From Shewanella sp. UCD-KL12 (GTDB lineage Bacteria > Pseudomonadota > Gammaproteobacteria > Enterobacterales > Shewanellaceae), in assembly GCF_001957125.1 (NCBI RefSeq), contig NZ_MPHJ01000004.1, positions 282,690 through 346,689 on the forward strand: a stretch of 64,000 bases of DNA, read 5' to 3'. The position numbers were made by a program, and so were the translations under genes. The notes beneath the pieces are model-generated. The model saw only the letters and a list, made by a program, of their open reading frames with translations, was not told the origin of the DNA and ran no database searches. Shown one piece after another: positions 19,550-31,556 of the stretch; the stretch's first letter is position 1; the number at the start of each line of letters is the position of its first letter.

Positions 19550-20873
19550 ACCGTTTCATCTCGCTTTCCTTGTCGAGTTGCGCTAACTGATCTAATTTTG
19601 TTTTTATTCGCTTTTCAAATCCATGCTCAGTTGGATGATAAAATCGACTACCTGCTAATCTTTCGGGAAAATAACACTCGCCACTGGCATAGCTGTTCGG
19701 CTCATCATGTGCATATCTGTACCCTTCACCATAGCCAAGATCTTGCATTAACTGTGTGGGCGCATTTCTTAAGTGCTCAGGGACAGCATCGTTACCCGTT
19801 TCACGAGCTAGCTGCCTTGCAGCTTTAAAAGCGGTGTAAACAGCATTACTCTTAGGCGCACTCGCGAGATAAACAATGGCTTGAGCGATCGCACGCTCAC
19901 CTTCTGAAGGTCCAACACGATGAAAGCACTCCCATGCGTTGAGTGCTACAGTCATAGCCACTGGATCGGCATTGCCTATATCCTCAGATGCTATCGCCAA
20001 CAGTCTGCGGGCAATATAAAGCGGATCACAGCCGCCTTCAAGCATGCGACAAAACCAGTAAAGTGCTGCATCGGGTGCTGAACCACGTATGGACTTATGC
20101 ACGGCTGAGATAAGATCGTAAAACTGATCGCCATTCTTATCAAAACCAGCAAGTTGTTGACCGGCAACCTCAATGATCATCTCTTCGGTAAACTGCTCAC
20201 CATCAGCAATCATGTCACTCATCAGCTCAATGAGATTAAGCGCTTTACGGGCATCACCTTCACAGATGTTGGCAAGCTTATTGGCAACAATATCTGTGAT
20301 GGTCAAGTTTCGTTTACCTAGCCCTCGCTCTTCATCGGCGAGCGCTTGGCGAACGATCTGAATAATCTCATCATTAGTGAGCTTCTTGATGAGATAAACG
20401 CGCGCCCTTGATAGCAATGCGTTATTGATCTCAAACGAAGGGTTTTCAGTCGTTGCACCAATAAATATTACAGTGCCATCTTCAATAAAAGGCAAAAAGG
20501 CATCTTGCTGACTTTTATTAAATCGATGGACTTCATCGACAAACAGTAAAGTTCTTTGCCCGCGAGATTCAGCGACATTTTTAGCATGTTCAATCGCGGT
20601 ACGGATCTCTTTAACACCTGAAGTAACAGCAGATATTCTCTCAACATGCGCATTAGCATAATGTGCCACTAACTCAGCGAGTGTTGTTTTCCCTGTACCA
20701 GGAGGCCCCCAAAACATCATCGAATGGGCACGACCGGCCTCTAGCGCTTTACGCAGGGGTTTCCCCTCCCCTAATAGGTGCGATTGCCCTATATACTGAG
20801 ATAACTCTTCTGGGCGCATGCGCGCCGCTAGGGGTCTAAAATCCGGTGCAAAATCAAAGCTAAAACTTGACAC
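19542..20873 (-). CDS. rarA: Replication-associated recombination protein A (MgsA/RarA AAA+ ATPase)
   Basis: 443 aa clamp-loader-like ATPase that acts at stalled replication forks. Walker A is GPPGTGKTT, Walker [17 protein letters not shown], and sensor 1 is the [10 protein letters not shown] motif. The C-terminal tetramerisation domain ([21 protein letters not shown] ending) is complete. Lies between lolA (9 bp gap) and crcB (overlap). Confidence 0.96.
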   Translation of the reverse strand: MSSFSFDFAPDFRPLAARMRPEELSQYIGQSHLLGEGKPLRKALEAGRAHSMMFWGPPGTGKTTLAELVAHYANAHVERISAVTSGVKEIRTAIEHAKNVAESRGQRTLLFVDEVHRFNKSQQDAFLPFIEDGTVIFIGATTENPSFEINNALLSRARVYLIKKLTNDEIIQIVRQALADEERGLGKRNLTITDIVANKLANICEGDARKALNLIELMSDMIADGEQFTEEMIIEVAGQQLAGFDKNGDQFYDLISAVHKSIRGSAPDAALYWFCRMLEGGCDPLYIARRLLAIASEDIGNADPVAMTVALNAWECFHRVGPSEGERAIAQAIVYLASAPKSNAVYTAFKAARQLARETGNDAVPEHLRNAPTQLMQDLGYGEGYRYAHDEPNSYASGECYFPERLAGSRFYHPTEHGFEKRIKTKLDQLAQLDKESEMKRYE

Positions 20874-20882
20874 AAAAAGCTC

Positions 20883-21509
20883 TTAGTTAATTGAGTTGAG
20901 ACGTTGATCATCGATATCAACATCTTCAGGAAGGGTAAATTTAAACAGAGCGCGTTCATCTGCTGTTATCGGCGCTTGGCTTGATAATTCAAATGCACTG
21001 ACATTGCCCTGTTGATCTTTTAACACCATTTTAGTGAGCTTTGTATCATCGAAGCAAACTTGCACCGACTCGACACCAGCATCGCTGCTCTTAGGCATAA
21101 TATCAAAACACCCATTTGCAGATGTGACTGAATACTTAGACCAAGTTTGCTCATCGCGGTGTACTAAGAGTGCTATTGGAGACGCTGAAATAGCCTGATT
21201 AAGATCCATCACAGACACTTGCTCTGCAAATGGGTTATAGATCCAAACATCTGTACCGTCAGCAACAATCAAAGATTCATCAGGCTCGGTAAGGTGCCAA
21301 TAAAACTGATTTGGGTAGGCTAAGGCAAATACACCGCTACCCTTCTGGATCTCTTTGTTGTTAATATCTGTTACGACTTGGCTAAAGTTCGCTTTAAGCG
21401 TATCGACCTCAGTCAATTTGGCTTTCAATTGTGAAGACTCATCCGCATAGACTGAACTTGACGCCACAATGGGTAATGCTAATGCGAGAACGCTAAAAAT
21501 GTTTTTCAT
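20883..21509 (-). CDS. lolA: Outer-membrane lipoprotein carrier LolA
   Basis: Periplasmic chaperone that ferries lipoproteins from LolCDE to LolB. Two ATGs are adjacent; the second (21509) has the better spacing to AAGGA. Signal peptide [21 protein letters not shown], cut before DESSQ. The mature part has the LolA pattern ([38 protein letters not shown]). 208 aa. Follows ftsK at 46 bp, the usual order. Confidence 0.95.
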   Translation of the reverse strand: MKNIFSVLALALPIVASSSVYADESSQLKAKLTEVDTLKANFSQVVTDINNKEIQKGSGVFALAYPNQFYWHLTEPDESLIVADGTDVWIYNPFAEQVSVMDLNQAISASPIALLVHRDEQTWSKYSVTSANGCFDIMPKSSDAGVESVQVCFDDTKLTKMVLKDQQGNVSAFELSSQAPITADERALFKFTLPEDVDIDDQRLNSIN

Positions 21510-21558
21510 CATTTTCCTTAAACTAATGCAATCGGTACAGGGAGCTGGTCCCTTACTA

Positions 21559-24120
21559 TTAAAAGGTTTTTGGTGGCGGTGGCGCCAACACTTCTCTGTT
21601 ACCGTTATGGCCTTGTGAACTCACTACACCTTGGGCTTCCATCTGCTCGATAATTCGAGCGGCGCGATTGTAACCTATCTTAAACTTACGCTGTACACTT
21701 GAAATTGACCCACGGCGGGTTTCAGTGACAAATGCGACGGCCTCATCATAGAGCGCATCAGTATCATCATCGGATTCTCCAGTTTCACCAGGCAATAATA
21801 CCTGCTCGCCTTCAGCTGACCCTTGAAGAATATCAGAGATATATTGCGGTTTTCCGCGACTATGCCAATCAGCAACAACAGCATGTACTTCGTGATCGTC
21901 AATAAAGGCACCGTGCACACGAATGGGGACACTGGTTCCTGGAGGCAAATAGAGCATATCCCCCATCCCTAAGAGAGTTTCTGCACCTTGCTGATCTAAA
22001 ATGGTTCTTGAATCTATTCGGCTAGAAACTTGGAAAGCCATTCGAGTCGGTATATTGGCTTTAATTAAACCAGTGATAACATCTACTGAAGGTCTTTGAG
22101 TTGCCAATATCAGGTGAATGCCAGCAGCACGTGCTTTTTGAGCAATACGAGCAATTAGCTCCTCAACCTTTTTACCTACAATCATCATCATGTCAGCAAA
22201 CTCATCGACAATAACAACGATTGAAGGAAGTTTCTCAAGTTCTGGTGCTTCAGGCTCCATACTATCTGAAGATTTCCAGAGTGGATCAAACAACGGCGAA
22301 CCAGATTCTTTTGCTTCTTTTATCTTAGCGTTATAGCCCTTAAGGTTTCGAACGCCAAGCGCCGACATCAATTTATAACGGCGCTCCATTTCACCTACAC
22401 ACCAACGCAGCGAGTTCGCAGCCTCTTTCATATCAGTGACGACTTCACACAATAGATGAGGGATCCCCTCGTAAACAGAAAGCTCGAGCATCTTAGGATC
22501 AATCATGATGAAACGTACATCATCTGGGCCTGACTTATACAGTAAGCTTGTGATCATCACGTTAACGCCTACCGACTTACCTGAGCCTGTTGTACCGGCA
22601 ACAAGCAAATGTGGCATCTTACCAAGATCAACGACAACAGGATCACCTGCAATGTCCTGCCCTAATACCATGCTCAAGTGTGATGGGTTTTCAGCAAATG
22701 ATTGGCTGTCTAACACATCCCGCATAAAGACAGTTTCACGGAATTTGTTTGGTAGCTCTAACCCTACATAGGCTTTGCCTGGAATGACTTCAACAACACG
22801 AACACTTTCTGCCAGTAAAGAGCGGGCTAGATCTTTAGACAAGTTTGTGATTTTTGATGCCTTAACACCAGGCGCTAACTCTAATTCAAACCTTGTAACC
22901 ACAGGCCCTGGGAAGATCCCCATCACTTTGGCAACAATGTTGAAGTCAGCAAGCTTGGCCTCAACCAGTGCCCCAACTTGGTCAAGCTCTTCACGACTAA
23001 TAGGATTCTTCTTCCGGTTAGGGACATCAAGCAATGAAATGCATGGCAATGGAGTGATAGGTTTTTTAGCCTCTTCGACGCTTTGGCCTGGCAATACGAC
23101 AATACCATCAACAATTTTTGCCGACTCTTGAACTGCTGCTTTTGAATTAACTGAACTCTGCCGTTGCTGCTGGGTTACAGCGCCTGTCGAAGCCTTCGTC
23201 TCAAAATCAATGGTATCGAAATCAATTGCTTCATCGCCATTTGTTTCAGCATCAGACTGGATAGCAGACGATTCAACTCCCCCCATCTCTGGTGCTGAAT
23301 CTGTTGCTGCAAGTGAAATTGCTGGCTCTACACGCTTTTCAATAGCACCACTATCCACTCTGTCACGTTGATAAGTATCATCTTCAACATCATCATATTC
23401 GGAATCTTCTTCAAGTTCACGACGATAAGCACGGCGCTCTTTGAACTTATCAAAAACAGACATAAAGCCCTTGGTGTCTTCAGTTTCTGATGTGTTGCGC
23501 TTAAATTTTTCAGGCAATGCACGTAATAAATGGTATACCCATATTACTGATGAGCCAGTAAGATCAATCACAGTCAACCAGCTCAGCCCTGTCAGTAAGG
23601 TAAAGCCAGCACCAACGAAGCAAAGCAGTAATAGGGTTGTGCCTAATTGATTAAAATAGGGAAGCATTGCGTCACGAATGACATCACCAGACACACCGCC
23701 TGCAGAAAACTCGTAAATGTCCGAAGCATTCATACTGCCAAGCGCAGCGAGACTAAATACAATTAGCAAGAAGCCAATGAGCCTTAACCCCACTGAGAAA
23801 TAATCAATTTCTAACAGTTTATGGGTTCGTTTAAATAGCAGCCAACCAGTTAACGCTATGATAATAGGAATAATATAAGCGGTATAACCAAAGAAATAAA
23901 ACAGCACATCGGCTAACCATGCGCCTACAGCACCGGTAAGGTTTTGAATTTCACCTTCAAAGTTAGACTGACTCCAACCGGGGTCTGAAGAATCGAAACT
24001 ACTTAATGAAAGCAAAATGTAAGTAGCAAGCATACAGCAAAGTATTAAGCCACCTTCTAAAAGTCGCTGCACTCCGCTGAGCGTTTTAACACTATTTCCC
24101 TTAGCCAAATGAAAACCCAT
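21559..24120 (-). CDS. ftsK: DNA translocase FtsK
   Basis: 853 aa. Four N-terminal membrane segments (residues about 20-190) anchor it at the division septum; an acidic, low-complexity linker (about 220-350) is short compared with the long E. coli linker. The motor domain has Walker [12 protein letters not shown] and Walker [14 protein letters not shown]. The C-terminal gamma winged helix ([20 protein letters not shown]) reads KOPS and activates XerD for dimer resolution. The ribosome-binding site at the ATG is poor; no better in-frame start was found. Confidence 0.96.
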   Translation of the reverse strand: MGFHLAKGNSVKTLSGVQRLLEGGLILCCMLATYILLSLSSFDSSDPGWSQSNFEGEIQNLTGAVGAWLADVLFYFFGYTAYIIPIIIALTGWLLFKRTHKLLEIDYFSVGLRLIGFLLIVFSLAALGSMNASDIYEFSAGGVSGDVIRDAMLPYFNQLGTTLLLLCFVGAGFTLLTGLSWLTVIDLTGSSVIWVYHLLRALPEKFKRNTSETEDTKGFMSVFDKFKERRAYRRELEEDSEYDDVEDDTYQRDRVDSGAIEKRVEPAISLAATDSAPEMGGVESSAIQSDAETNGDEAIDFDTIDFETKASTGAVTQQQRQSSVNSKAAVQESAKIVDGIVVLPGQSVEEAKKPITPLPCISLLDVPNRKKNPISREELDQVGALVEAKLADFNIVAKVMGIFPGPVVTRFELELAPGVKASKITNLSKDLARSLLAESVRVVEVIPGKAYVGLELPNKFRETVFMRDVLDSQSFAENPSHLSMVLGQDIAGDPVVVDLGKMPHLLVAGTTGSGKSVGVNVMITSLLYKSGPDDVRFIMIDPKMLELSVYEGIPHLLCEVVTDMKEAANSLRWCVGEMERRYKLMSALGVRNLKGYNAKIKEAKESGSPLFDPLWKSSDSMEPEAPELEKLPSIVVIVDEFADMMMIVGKKVEELIARIAQKARAAGIHLILATQRPSVDVITGLIKANIPTRMAFQVSSRIDSRTILDQQGAETLLGMGDMLYLPPGTSVPIRVHGAFIDDHEVHAVVADWHSRGKPQYISDILQGSAEGEQVLLPGETGESDDDTDALYDEAVAFVTETRRGSISSVQRKFKIGYNRAARIIEQMEAQGVVSSQGHNGNREVLAPPPPKTF

Positions 24121-24244
24121 AAAAAAAGATAAAGACAGGTAAAGCTAAGATATCAAATATGCTCTGTGTTTGCAGCGTTTTAGCTACGATATGGCCATTA
24201 TCTTTATGATAATTAATACTTGTGTGCAATAAATACACAAAATA

Positions 24245-24272
24245 AAAAAGGAGCCGTTTATGGCTCCTTTTT
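24245..24272. terminator. Intrinsic terminator after lrp
   Basis: Stem AAAAAGGAGCC / GGCTCCTTTTT with a 6-base loop, between lrp and ftsK on the minus strand. It separates the regulator from the ftsK operon. Confidence 0.9.
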
Positions 24273-24292
24273 GGTACGGTACCTTATGCTGT

Positions 24293-24799
24293 TTAAATAG
24301 ATTCAGCGGTAACGTTGATTGCAACTTTATTAGTTTGCTTAACTTCTTCCATCACTACATAGGTACGAGTGTCAGAAACAGATGGCAACTTGAGTAAAGT
24401 TTCACCTAACAAGCGACGATAAGCAGACATATCTGATACACGTGTCTTCAATAAATAATCGAAGTCGCCAGATACAAGGTGACATTCTTGAATGTCATCC
24501 AATAACTGTACAGCACGATTAAACTTATCAAATACATCAGAATTTTCACGATTCAGTGTAATTTCCACAAACACAAGTAAAGATGCACCCAAGAAATGGG
24601 GATTCACTAATGCCGTATATCCGTTGATATAACCCTGCTTCTCAAGTCTTTTAACTCTCTCAAGGCAAGGTGTGGGACTTAAACCTACTCGTTTAGACAA
24701 TTCCACATTTGAAATGCGACCGTCAGTCTGTAACTCGTTAAGTATGTTTCGATCTATCCGATCTAAGTCTTTTATAGGACTCTTTTTATTATTAAGCAT
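24293..24799 (-). CDS. lrp: Leucine-responsive regulatory protein Lrp
   Basis: 168 aa AsnC/Lrp family regulator. The N-terminal helix-turn-helix (DRIDRNILNELQTDGRIS, NVELSKRVGLSPTPCLERV) is near-identical to E. coli Lrp; the C-terminal RAM domain (HLVSGDFDYLLKTRV) forms the effector site. It is transcribed divergently from ald. In other bacteria Lrp-type proteins control alanine dehydrogenase, so it probably regulates ald and itself. Its own terminator lies 20 bp downstream. Confidence 0.96.
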   Translation of the reverse strand: MLNNKKSPIKDLDRIDRNILNELQTDGRISNVELSKRVGLSPTPCLERVKRLEKQGYINGYTALVNPHFLGASLLVFVEITLNRENSDVFDKFNRAVQLLDDIQECHLVSGDFDYLLKTRVSDMSAYRRLLGETLLKLPSVSDTRTYVVMEEVKQTNKVAINVTAESI

Positions 24800-24852
24800 A
24801 TTTTTAACCTTGCTTTATCACTAAAACAACATTTATCACTACGTATGTCGAA

Positions 24853-24878
24853 AGTTCAGCATCATATTCTGCTGAACT
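24853..24878. promoter_or_regulatory. Palindrome in the lrp-ald divergent promoter region
   Basis: Perfect 9-bp inverted repeat AGTTCAGCA / TGCTGAACT with an 8-base centre. The CAG...CTG arms recall the Lrp consensus (YAGHAWATTWTDCTR), but the arms are 3 bases farther apart. Candidate Lrp operator controlling both genes. Confidence 0.45.
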
Positions 24879-24936
24879 AATACTATACTAGATTTCCCTG
24901 AAACAATCACGTTCAGGACTCTACAAAATAACAATT

Positions 24937-24957
24937 AAACCCATATAACTTGGGTTT
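24937..24957 (+). promoter_or_regulatory. Terminator-like hairpin in the ald leader
   Basis: Stem AAACCCA / TGGGTTT with a 7-base loop running into a T-rich stretch, 23 bases before the ald start. It could be a weak attenuator; no leader peptide was recognised. Confidence 0.35.
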
Positions 24958-24979
24958 TTATGCAATTTGAGGCTCGAAG

Positions 24980-26095
24980 ATGATAATTGGTGTACCTAAA
25001 GAAATCAAAAACCACGAGTATCGTGTTGGAATGGTTCCATCTAGTGTTCGTGAATTGACTAATAAAGGTCATGAAGTATTCATTGAAACTAATGCCGGTA
25101 ACGGAATTGGTTTTACAGATCAAGACTATATAGACGTTGGGGCGTCAATATTAGCGACTGCAGCAGAAGTATTTGCTCAGTCTGAAATGATAGTCAAAGT
25201 AAAGGAGCCACAGGCAGTAGAACGTGCAATGTTACGTGAAGATCAACTGCTATTTACCTACCTTCACCTTGCGCCAGATCTTCCACAAACTGAAGACTTA
25301 GTCAAAAGTGGATCAGTTTGTATCGCATACGAAACTGTGACCGATGACCGTGGTGCCCTTCCCTTACTCGCACCTATGTCTGAAGTAGCTGGTCGTATGT
25401 CGATTCAAGCAGGTGCTATGGCACTTGAAAAATCTATGGGCGGACGAGGTATGCTACTTGGTGGTGTGCCTGGTGTTGAACCAGCCAAAGTTGTGATTAT
25501 TGGCGGTGGTATGGTTGGTACTAATGCTGCTCAAATGGCTGTAGGCCTTGGCGCTGATGTAGTCATTTTAGATAGAAGTATCGATGCACTACGTCGTCTA
25601 AATGCCCAGTTCGATAATAGAGTTAAAGCTATTTACTCTACTGCTGATGCTATTGAAAAGCATGTATTAGAAGCTGATCTTGTTATCGGTGGTGTATTGG
25701 TTCCTGGCGCTGCAGCACCAAAACTTGTCACCAAAGAGCACATTGCCAATATGAAGCCTGGCGCTGCTATTGTTGATGTCGCTATCGACCAAGGTGGTTG
25801 TATTGAAACTTCTCATGCTACGACTCACCAAGACCCTACTTACATCGTTGATGATGTTGTACATTACTGTGTAGCAAACATGCCTGGCGCAGTTGCACGT
25901 ACTTCAACATTTGCACTGAACAATGCAACCTTGCCATATATCATCAAGCTAGCCGATCTAGGCTACCGTGATGCCTTGTTGCAAGACAAGCACTTACTTA
26001 ATGGCTTAAACGTCATGCATGGTAAAATCACTTGTAAAGAAGTGGCAGAAGCATTGGACTTTGAGTTTGTCGATCCAAAGATCCTATTAAACTAA
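24980..26095 (+). CDS. ald: Alanine dehydrogenase
   Basis: 371 aa, NAD-dependent oxidative deamination of L-alanine to pyruvate and ammonia. Visible features: N-terminal [18 protein letters not shown] with substrate residues, catalytic His in YLHLAPD, the NAD-binding glycine motif [20 protein letters not shown], and [14 protein letters not shown]. Divergent from lrp. Followed by its own terminator at 26115-26139. Confidence 0.97.
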   Translation: MIIGVPKEIKNHEYRVGMVPSSVRELTNKGHEVFIETNAGNGIGFTDQDYIDVGASILATAAEVFAQSEMIVKVKEPQAVERAMLREDQLLFTYLHLAPDLPQTEDLVKSGSVCIAYETVTDDRGALPLLAPMSEVAGRMSIQAGAMALEKSMGGRGMLLGGVPGVEPAKVVIIGGGMVGTNAAQMAVGLGADVVILDRSIDALRRLNAQFDNRVKAIYSTADAIEKHVLEADLVIGGVLVPGAAAPKLVTKEHIANMKPGAAIVDVAIDQGGCIETSHATTHQDPTYIVDDVVHYCVANMPGAVARTSTFALNNATLPYIIKLADLGYRDALLQDKHLLNGLNVMHGKITCKEVAEALDFEFVDPKILLN

Positions 26096-26114
26096 TTTTT
26101 GCGGTTTGATATCT

Positions 26115-26139
26115 AAAGGGAGCCTTGGCTCCCTTTTTT
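26115..26139 (+). terminator. Intrinsic terminator after ald
   Basis: AAAGGGAGCC / GGCTCCCTTT inverted repeat followed by T6. Confidence 0.88.
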
Positions 26140-26146
26140 CGATTAA

Positions 26147-27178
<1,032 letters not shown>

Positions 27179-27201
27179 TAGCTAACAGCGTTATCACATA
27201 A

Positions 27202-27229
27202 ATAGTAGGCAAATGCCTACTATTTTTTT
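27202..27229 (+). terminator. Intrinsic terminator after trxB
   Basis: Perfect stem ATAGTAGGC / GCCTACTAT, loop AAAT, then T7. The following 27230-27627 (about 400 bp) has no supported gene; only weak hairpins were seen. Confidence 0.9.
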
Positions 27230-27627
27230 GCCTAAAATTGAGCATAAATCACTCCCTTAACATTAATACTTATACTAATCAGTAGTAGCAAAGTAATGTA
27301 GTACAGTGCTTAGTTTACATCCATCATAATGCTCAACGTGTAAAAAGGCGCCTGACTTTCAGTGTTAGCGGCATGGCTAGCCCCTATTTTAAAGGTTGTT
27401 CTACTCAGTTCGCACGTAACAGTTCAACTCTGCTTTAATCAAGAGTCCTGATTGATGAACCAGGTACATGACATGATGCTTTTGCTTCATAGGCTCTGAT
27501 CTAAATTAGGCTTTTTCTCAAAGATATAAGCGCTGAGAAATAACAGATAACGGCTAGGAATAGGAGTGATAGCTCTTCAATAGATGTAGAGCCCTCTAAC
27601 TCAATTCGTTTCTGTCAGTCAGAAAAC

Positions 27628-27655
27628 AAAAAAGGGACCCGAAGGTCCCTTTTTT
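27628..27655 (-). terminator. Terminator of the thrS-infC-rpmI-rplT operon
   Basis: Perfect 12-bp stem made of A6 GGGACC / GGTCCC T6 with loop CGAA (UUCG on the minus-strand RNA), an exceptionally stable terminator, 17 bp after rplT. Confidence 0.94.
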
Positions 27656-27672
27656 AAAGATGTACTAACTAA

Positions 27673-28032
27673 TTACTTAGCTAATGCTTCTTTTGCTTTT
27701 TCAACTAAAGTTGTGAAAACAACTTTATCGAAAACAGCAATATCAGCCAAGATCTTACGATCGATTTCAATAGAGGCTTTTTTCAAACCATTAATGAAAC
27801 GGCTGTAAGACAGACCATTTTGACGAGCGGCCGCATTGATACGTGCAATCCAAAGTTGACGGAATTGACGTTTCTTCTGACGACGATCACGGTAAGCATA
27901 TTGACCAGCTTTAGTTACAGCCTGAACTGCAACACGGTAAGTACGAGAGCGAGCTCCGTAATAACCTTTGGCTAATTTAAGTACTTTCTTGTGACGAGCA
28001 CGAGCGGTTACACCACGCTTAACTCTAGGCAT
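27673..28032 (-). CDS. rplT: 50S ribosomal protein L20
   Basis: 119 aa. Starts [19 protein letters not shown] and contains the basic RNA-binding helix typical of L20. Last gene of the operon. In E. coli L20 represses translation of rpmI and itself by binding the infC-rpmI region; that control is plausible here but not demonstrated. Confidence 0.98.
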   Translation of the reverse strand: MPRVKRGVTARARHKKVLKLAKGYYGARSRTYRVAVQAVTKAGQYAYRDRRQKKRQFRQLWIARINAAARQNGLSYSRFINGLKKASIEIDRKILADIAVFDKVVFTTLVEKAKEALAK

Positions 28033-28050
28033 TGTTCATTGCTCCTTTAA

Positions 28051-28245
28051 TTAAGCGTATGGTAGTTGACGTGCAATTGCTGGCACATCAGACTTGGCTA
28101 CTAAACATTTTGCACGTAAGTGACGTTTACGCTTAGTGCTCTTCTTGGTCAAAATGTGACGTAAATGGGCTTGCTTGCGCTTGAAACCATTGGCGGTTTT
28201 CTTAAAACGCTTTTGTACACCCTTGTCTGTTTTCATTTTAGGCAT
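28051..28245 (-). CDS. rpmI: 50S ribosomal protein L35
   Basis: 64 aa from ATG 28245, where GGAG lies 8 bases upstream and the protein begins [15 protein letters not shown] as in all L35 proteins. The longer frame adds 8 unlikely residues. Highly basic. 18 bp before rplT. Confidence 0.97.
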   Translation of the reverse strand: MPKMKTDKGVQKRFKKTANGFKRKQAHLRHILTKKSTKRKRHLRAKCLVAKSDVPAIARQLPYA

Positions 28246-28328
28246 TGCTAAAACTCCGCATTGGGACATTAATAAAACGCAAGGCGAGCAGAGACCTTAC
28301 AGACCCCTGCTACTTTTAAGTTGCCTTA

Positions 28329-28871
28329 CTATTTCTTTTTCGGCGCGAGTACCATCACAGCTTGACGCCCTTCCATTTTCGGGAAAGACTCAACTACTGC
28401 TATCTCAGCCAAATCATCTTTAATACGATTCAAAAGATTCATACCAAGACTTTGGTGAGCCATCTCACGACCACGGAAACGCAGCGTAACTTTCGCTTTG
28501 TCGCCGTCAGTTAGAAAACGAGTCAGGTTGCGTAGTTTTACCTGGTAATCGTTTTCATCAGTACCGGGACGGAATTTAACTTCCTTCACCTGTATCTGTT
28601 TCTGCTTCTTTTTTTGTTCCTTTTGAGCCTTAGCTTTATCAAAAAGGAACTTACCGTAGTCCATTATACGACAAACAGGCGGCTCAGCGTTAGGACTAAT
28701 TTCAACCAGGTCAACACCAGCTTCATCAGCTAGTTCCTGTGCTTCCCTAATTGTTAGCAATCCAAGAGGCTCACCTTCTAAACCGTTTAATCGTACTTCT
28801 GGTACGCCGGTGATGAGTTCGTTTATTCTATTCGGGGCCGCCTGGCGCCCTGCTGTTTTTTTGATCTTTAT
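28329..28871 (-). CDS. infC: Translation initiation factor IF-3, non-ATG (ATA) start
   Basis: The first ATG in frame (28760) would delete the N-terminal part of the IF-3 N domain. Reading upstream from it in frame gives [18 protein letters not shown], the normal IF-3 start, and reaches the thrS stop TAG two codons before an ATA. That ATA (28871) lies 7 bases after GGAGGA and yields 180 aa, the E. coli length. infC starts with a rare codon (AUU) in E. coli, where IF-3 discriminates against it for autoregulation; here ATA, or less likely ATC two codons later, serves. The C domain ([17 protein letters not shown]) is intact. Confidence 0.93.
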   Translation of the reverse strand: MKIKKTAGRQAAPNRINELITGVPEVRLNGLEGEPLGLLTIREAQELADEAGVDLVEISPNAEPPVCRIMDYGKFLFDKAKAQKEQKKKQKQIQVKEVKFRPGTDENDYQVKLRNLTRFLTDGDKAKVTLRFRGREMAHQSLGMNLLNRIKDDLAEIAVVESFPKMEGRQAVMVLAPKKK

Positions 28872-28874
28872 GAC

Positions 28875-30803
28875 CTATTCCTCCAACAAATTGAGACTAC
28901 GGGACGAAATCTGTTCGGTGATTTTAGATGCAAATTCTTCGATTCGCATTTTGCCTAAATCAACCCCATCTCGGGTTCGTACCGCAACTTCCTTATTTTC
29001 CATCTCTTGATCGCCGACGACCAATAAATAAGGAACACGCCTTAAGGTGTGCTCGCGTATTTTAAAGCCTATCTTCTCATTCCTCAAGTCTTTAGAGGCG
29101 CGAATTCCATTTTCTTTGAATAAATTGACTACTTCATCGACATAATCTGATTGTTTATCAGTAATATTCATGACGACGACTTGTTGAGGTGCCAACCAAG
29201 TAGGGAATTTACCCGCATATTCCTCAATAAGAATACCGAGGAAACGTTCTAGTGAACCTAAAATTGCACGGTGAATCATAACAGGCGTTTGACGGCTATT
29301 ATCTTCAGCAACATAAGTCGCACCTAAACGGCCTGGAAGTGCATAATCTAACTGCACAGTGCCACACTGCCATGCACGATCTAAGCAATCATGTAAGGTG
29401 AACTCAATCTTAGGGCCGTAGAAAGCACCTTCACCCGGTAAGATCTCATAAGCAATACCATTAGCAGTTAATGCCTGCTTAAGTGCTTCTTCCGATCTGT
29501 CCCACATATCATCATCACCGATACGCTTCTCAGGACGGGTAGACAGCTTAACAACGATATCTTTAAAACCAAATGTTTCATAAGTATCGTAAACCATCTT
29601 AATACATGCGCTCACCTCTTGCTGAACTTGATCTTCGGTACAGAACACATGAGCATCATCTTGTGTGAAACCACGTACACGCATCAAGCCGTGTAAAGAA
29701 CCTGATGGCTCATTACGATGACAACAACCAAACTCAGCCATACGTAGTGGTAAATCACGGTAAGACTTAAGGCCTTGGTTAAAAATCTGTACGTGACCTG
29801 GACAGTTCATCGGCTTAATAGCATATTCACGGCTTTCAGAGTTAGTCGTAAACATAGCCTCTGAGTACTTATCCCAGTGACCACTACGTTCCCAAAGAAC
29901 GCGATCCATCATCAACGGACCTTTTACTTCTTGATAAGTGTATTGACCTAGCTTTTGACGAATGAACTTTTCAAGTTCTAAGAACAAGCTCCAGCCATCG
30001 TTATGCCAAAATACCATCCCAGGCGCTTCTTCCTGCATATGATAAAGGTCAAGCTGCTTACCAATTTTACGGTGATCACGTTTAGCAGCTTCTTCAAGGC
30101 GATTGAGATGCACTTTAAGTGCTTTCTTATCAGCCCAAGCAGTACCGTACACACGTTGTAGCATCTTGTTGTCTGAGTTACCGCGCCAATATGCACCTGC
30201 AACACTCATCAACTTAAAGTTTTGACAGAATTTCATGTTTGGTACATGAGGGCCGCGACACATATCAACATATTCTTCATGGTGATAAAGTGCTGGTGAA
30301 TCATCTTTACTGACGTTTTCATCCAAGATTTCCATCTTGTATGTTTCACCACGTGCTTCAAATGTATCACGTGCTACCTGCCAGCTTCCGACTCGCTTTT
30401 CAACTTTATAATTAGTCTTAGCAAGCTGAGTCATGCGCTTTTGAAGCGCATCAATATCTTCCTGGGTGAGCTTGTGGTCAAGATCGATATCATAGTAAAA
30501 ACCATTATCGATAACTGGACCGATAGCCATCTTAGCTTCTGGCCAAAGTTGCTTGAATGCATGGCCGAGTAGATGTGCGCACGAGTGACGAAGGATCTCA
30601 ACACCCTCATCATCTTTAGCGGTAATGATAGAAAGCTCTGAATCGGTATCGATAATGTCGCAAGCATCTTTTAGTTCACCGTTAACTCGACCAGCGATAC
30701 ATGCTTTCGCAAGACCGGGGCCAATATCGGCTGCAACATCTAAAGTTGAAACAGGGTTTGCAAACTCACGTTTGCTTCCATCAGGAAGTGTAATAACAGG
30801 CAT
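28875..30803 (-). CDS. threonyl-tRNA synthetase gene thrS: Threonyl-tRNA synthetase
   Basis: 642 aa class II synthetase, E. coli length. TGS domain ([19 protein letters not shown]), editing domain with [10 protein letters not shown], and catalytic core with zinc ligands in MNCPGH and motif 2 in [17 protein letters not shown]. The C-terminal anticodon-binding domain ([25 protein letters not shown], split here at REHTLRR) is complete. The stop codon overlaps the infC ribosome-binding region. The leader 30804-31086 (283 bp) may hold an autoregulatory operator as in E. coli, but none was modelled. Confidence 0.98.
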   Translation of the reverse strand: MPVITLPDGSKREFANPVSTLDVAADIGPGLAKACIAGRVNGELKDACDIIDTDSELSIITAKDDEGVEILRHSCAHLLGHAFKQLWPEAKMAIGPVIDNGFYYDIDLDHKLTQEDIDALQKRMTQLAKTNYKVEKRVGSWQVARDTFEARGETYKMEILDENVSKDDSPALYHHEEYVDMCRGPHVPNMKFCQNFKLMSVAGAYWRGNSDNKMLQRVYGTAWADKKALKVHLNRLEEAAKRDHRKIGKQLDLYHMQEEAPGMVFWHNDGWSLFLELEKFIRQKLGQYTYQEVKGPLMMDRVLWERSGHWDKYSEAMFTTNSESREYAIKPMNCPGHVQIFNQGLKSYRDLPLRMAEFGCCHRNEPSGSLHGLMRVRGFTQDDAHVFCTEDQVQQEVSACIKMVYDTYETFGFKDIVVKLSTRPEKRIGDDDMWDRSEEALKQALTANGIAYEILPGEGAFYGPKIEFTLHDCLDRAWQCGTVQLDYALPGRLGATYVAEDNSRQTPVMIHRAILGSLERFLGILIEEYAGKFPTWLAPQQVVVMNITDKQSDYVDEVVNLFKENGIRASKDLRNEKIGFKIREHTLRRVPYLLVVGDQEMENKEVAVRTRDGVDLGKMRIEEFASKITEQISSRSLNLLEE

Positions 30804-31086
30804 GAAAATTCCTTATCCAGTGGTGACCCCCACGTAGGGCCACTTGCTAATTAAATAGTAAAAGAGAAGCACCTATGGAGTAAGCCATTACAAGAGTCTT
30901 AGTAACCATAGGCACAAGACAGCAATTCTACGAGATCATACACATCTAGTGCAAGCCTCAGACATGCTCAATTGGTGGCTTTCATCACTTAATGTCATGA
31001 ATTTTAAATTTTAATGTCACCTTAGTTTAATCAAGCATCGATATTGTGAGCCCAGTTCATACTAGCCAAACAAGGAAGAAGGCAAA

Positions 31087-31428
31087 ATGCTCACACTATT
31101 AATACTGACAGGCGCACTATTACAAGCTGCATCACCAGATATTGCGAAACAGGAACTACTGGGTAAAACAGTAGAGCAAACAGAAAATGATAGTGCGATA
31201 GTTGAAATCAATATCGTTGAGGGTGCATATGTCAAGCACGCCCAAGTTAAAGGCACTGATATAAACACTTCAATACAGTCTTCTTTGGCAATGGAAATAC
31301 AAGCAAGCTTAGATGACCAATTTGAGGCTATGCTGCAAATGCTCGATAATGATTTAAGCAATGACTCAGTCAATCCCCCTCACCCACTCACCTCTCAAAC
31401 ACAGACAAAGTTCAATACTGGCAGGTAA
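31087..31428 (+). CDS. Hypothetical secreted protein
   Basis: 113 aa with a good ribosome-binding site (AAGGAAGAAGG before ATG). The short N-terminal hydrophobic stretch LTLLILTGALLQAASP looks like a signal peptide with cleavage after QAA. The rest is acidic, with helical segments (SLAMEIQASLDDQFEAMLQML), and ends in a Thr/Gln-rich tail. No family recognised. The antisense frame 31062-31373 is judged a shadow. Confidence 0.6.
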   Translation: MLTLLILTGALLQAASPDIAKQELLGKTVEQTENDSAIVEINIVEGAYVKHAQVKGTDINTSIQSSLAMEIQASLDDQFEAMLQMLDNDLSNDSVNPPHPLTSQTQTKFNTGR

Positions 31429-31556
31429 CCCCAACAAGCCAGTAATTATACATTCATTTACTTTTATGAATAATCAATGATAATCATCCTCTTAGATGCC
31501 TATAATACCAGTTAGTATAATATGGCGTTAACTCTCTCATTTTGGAGCTAAGAGGA

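Noticed and set aside
31062..31373. Minus-strand frame opposite the hypothetical secreted protein
   Set aside because: The plus strand has a ribosome-binding site and signal peptide; the antisense frame has neither.
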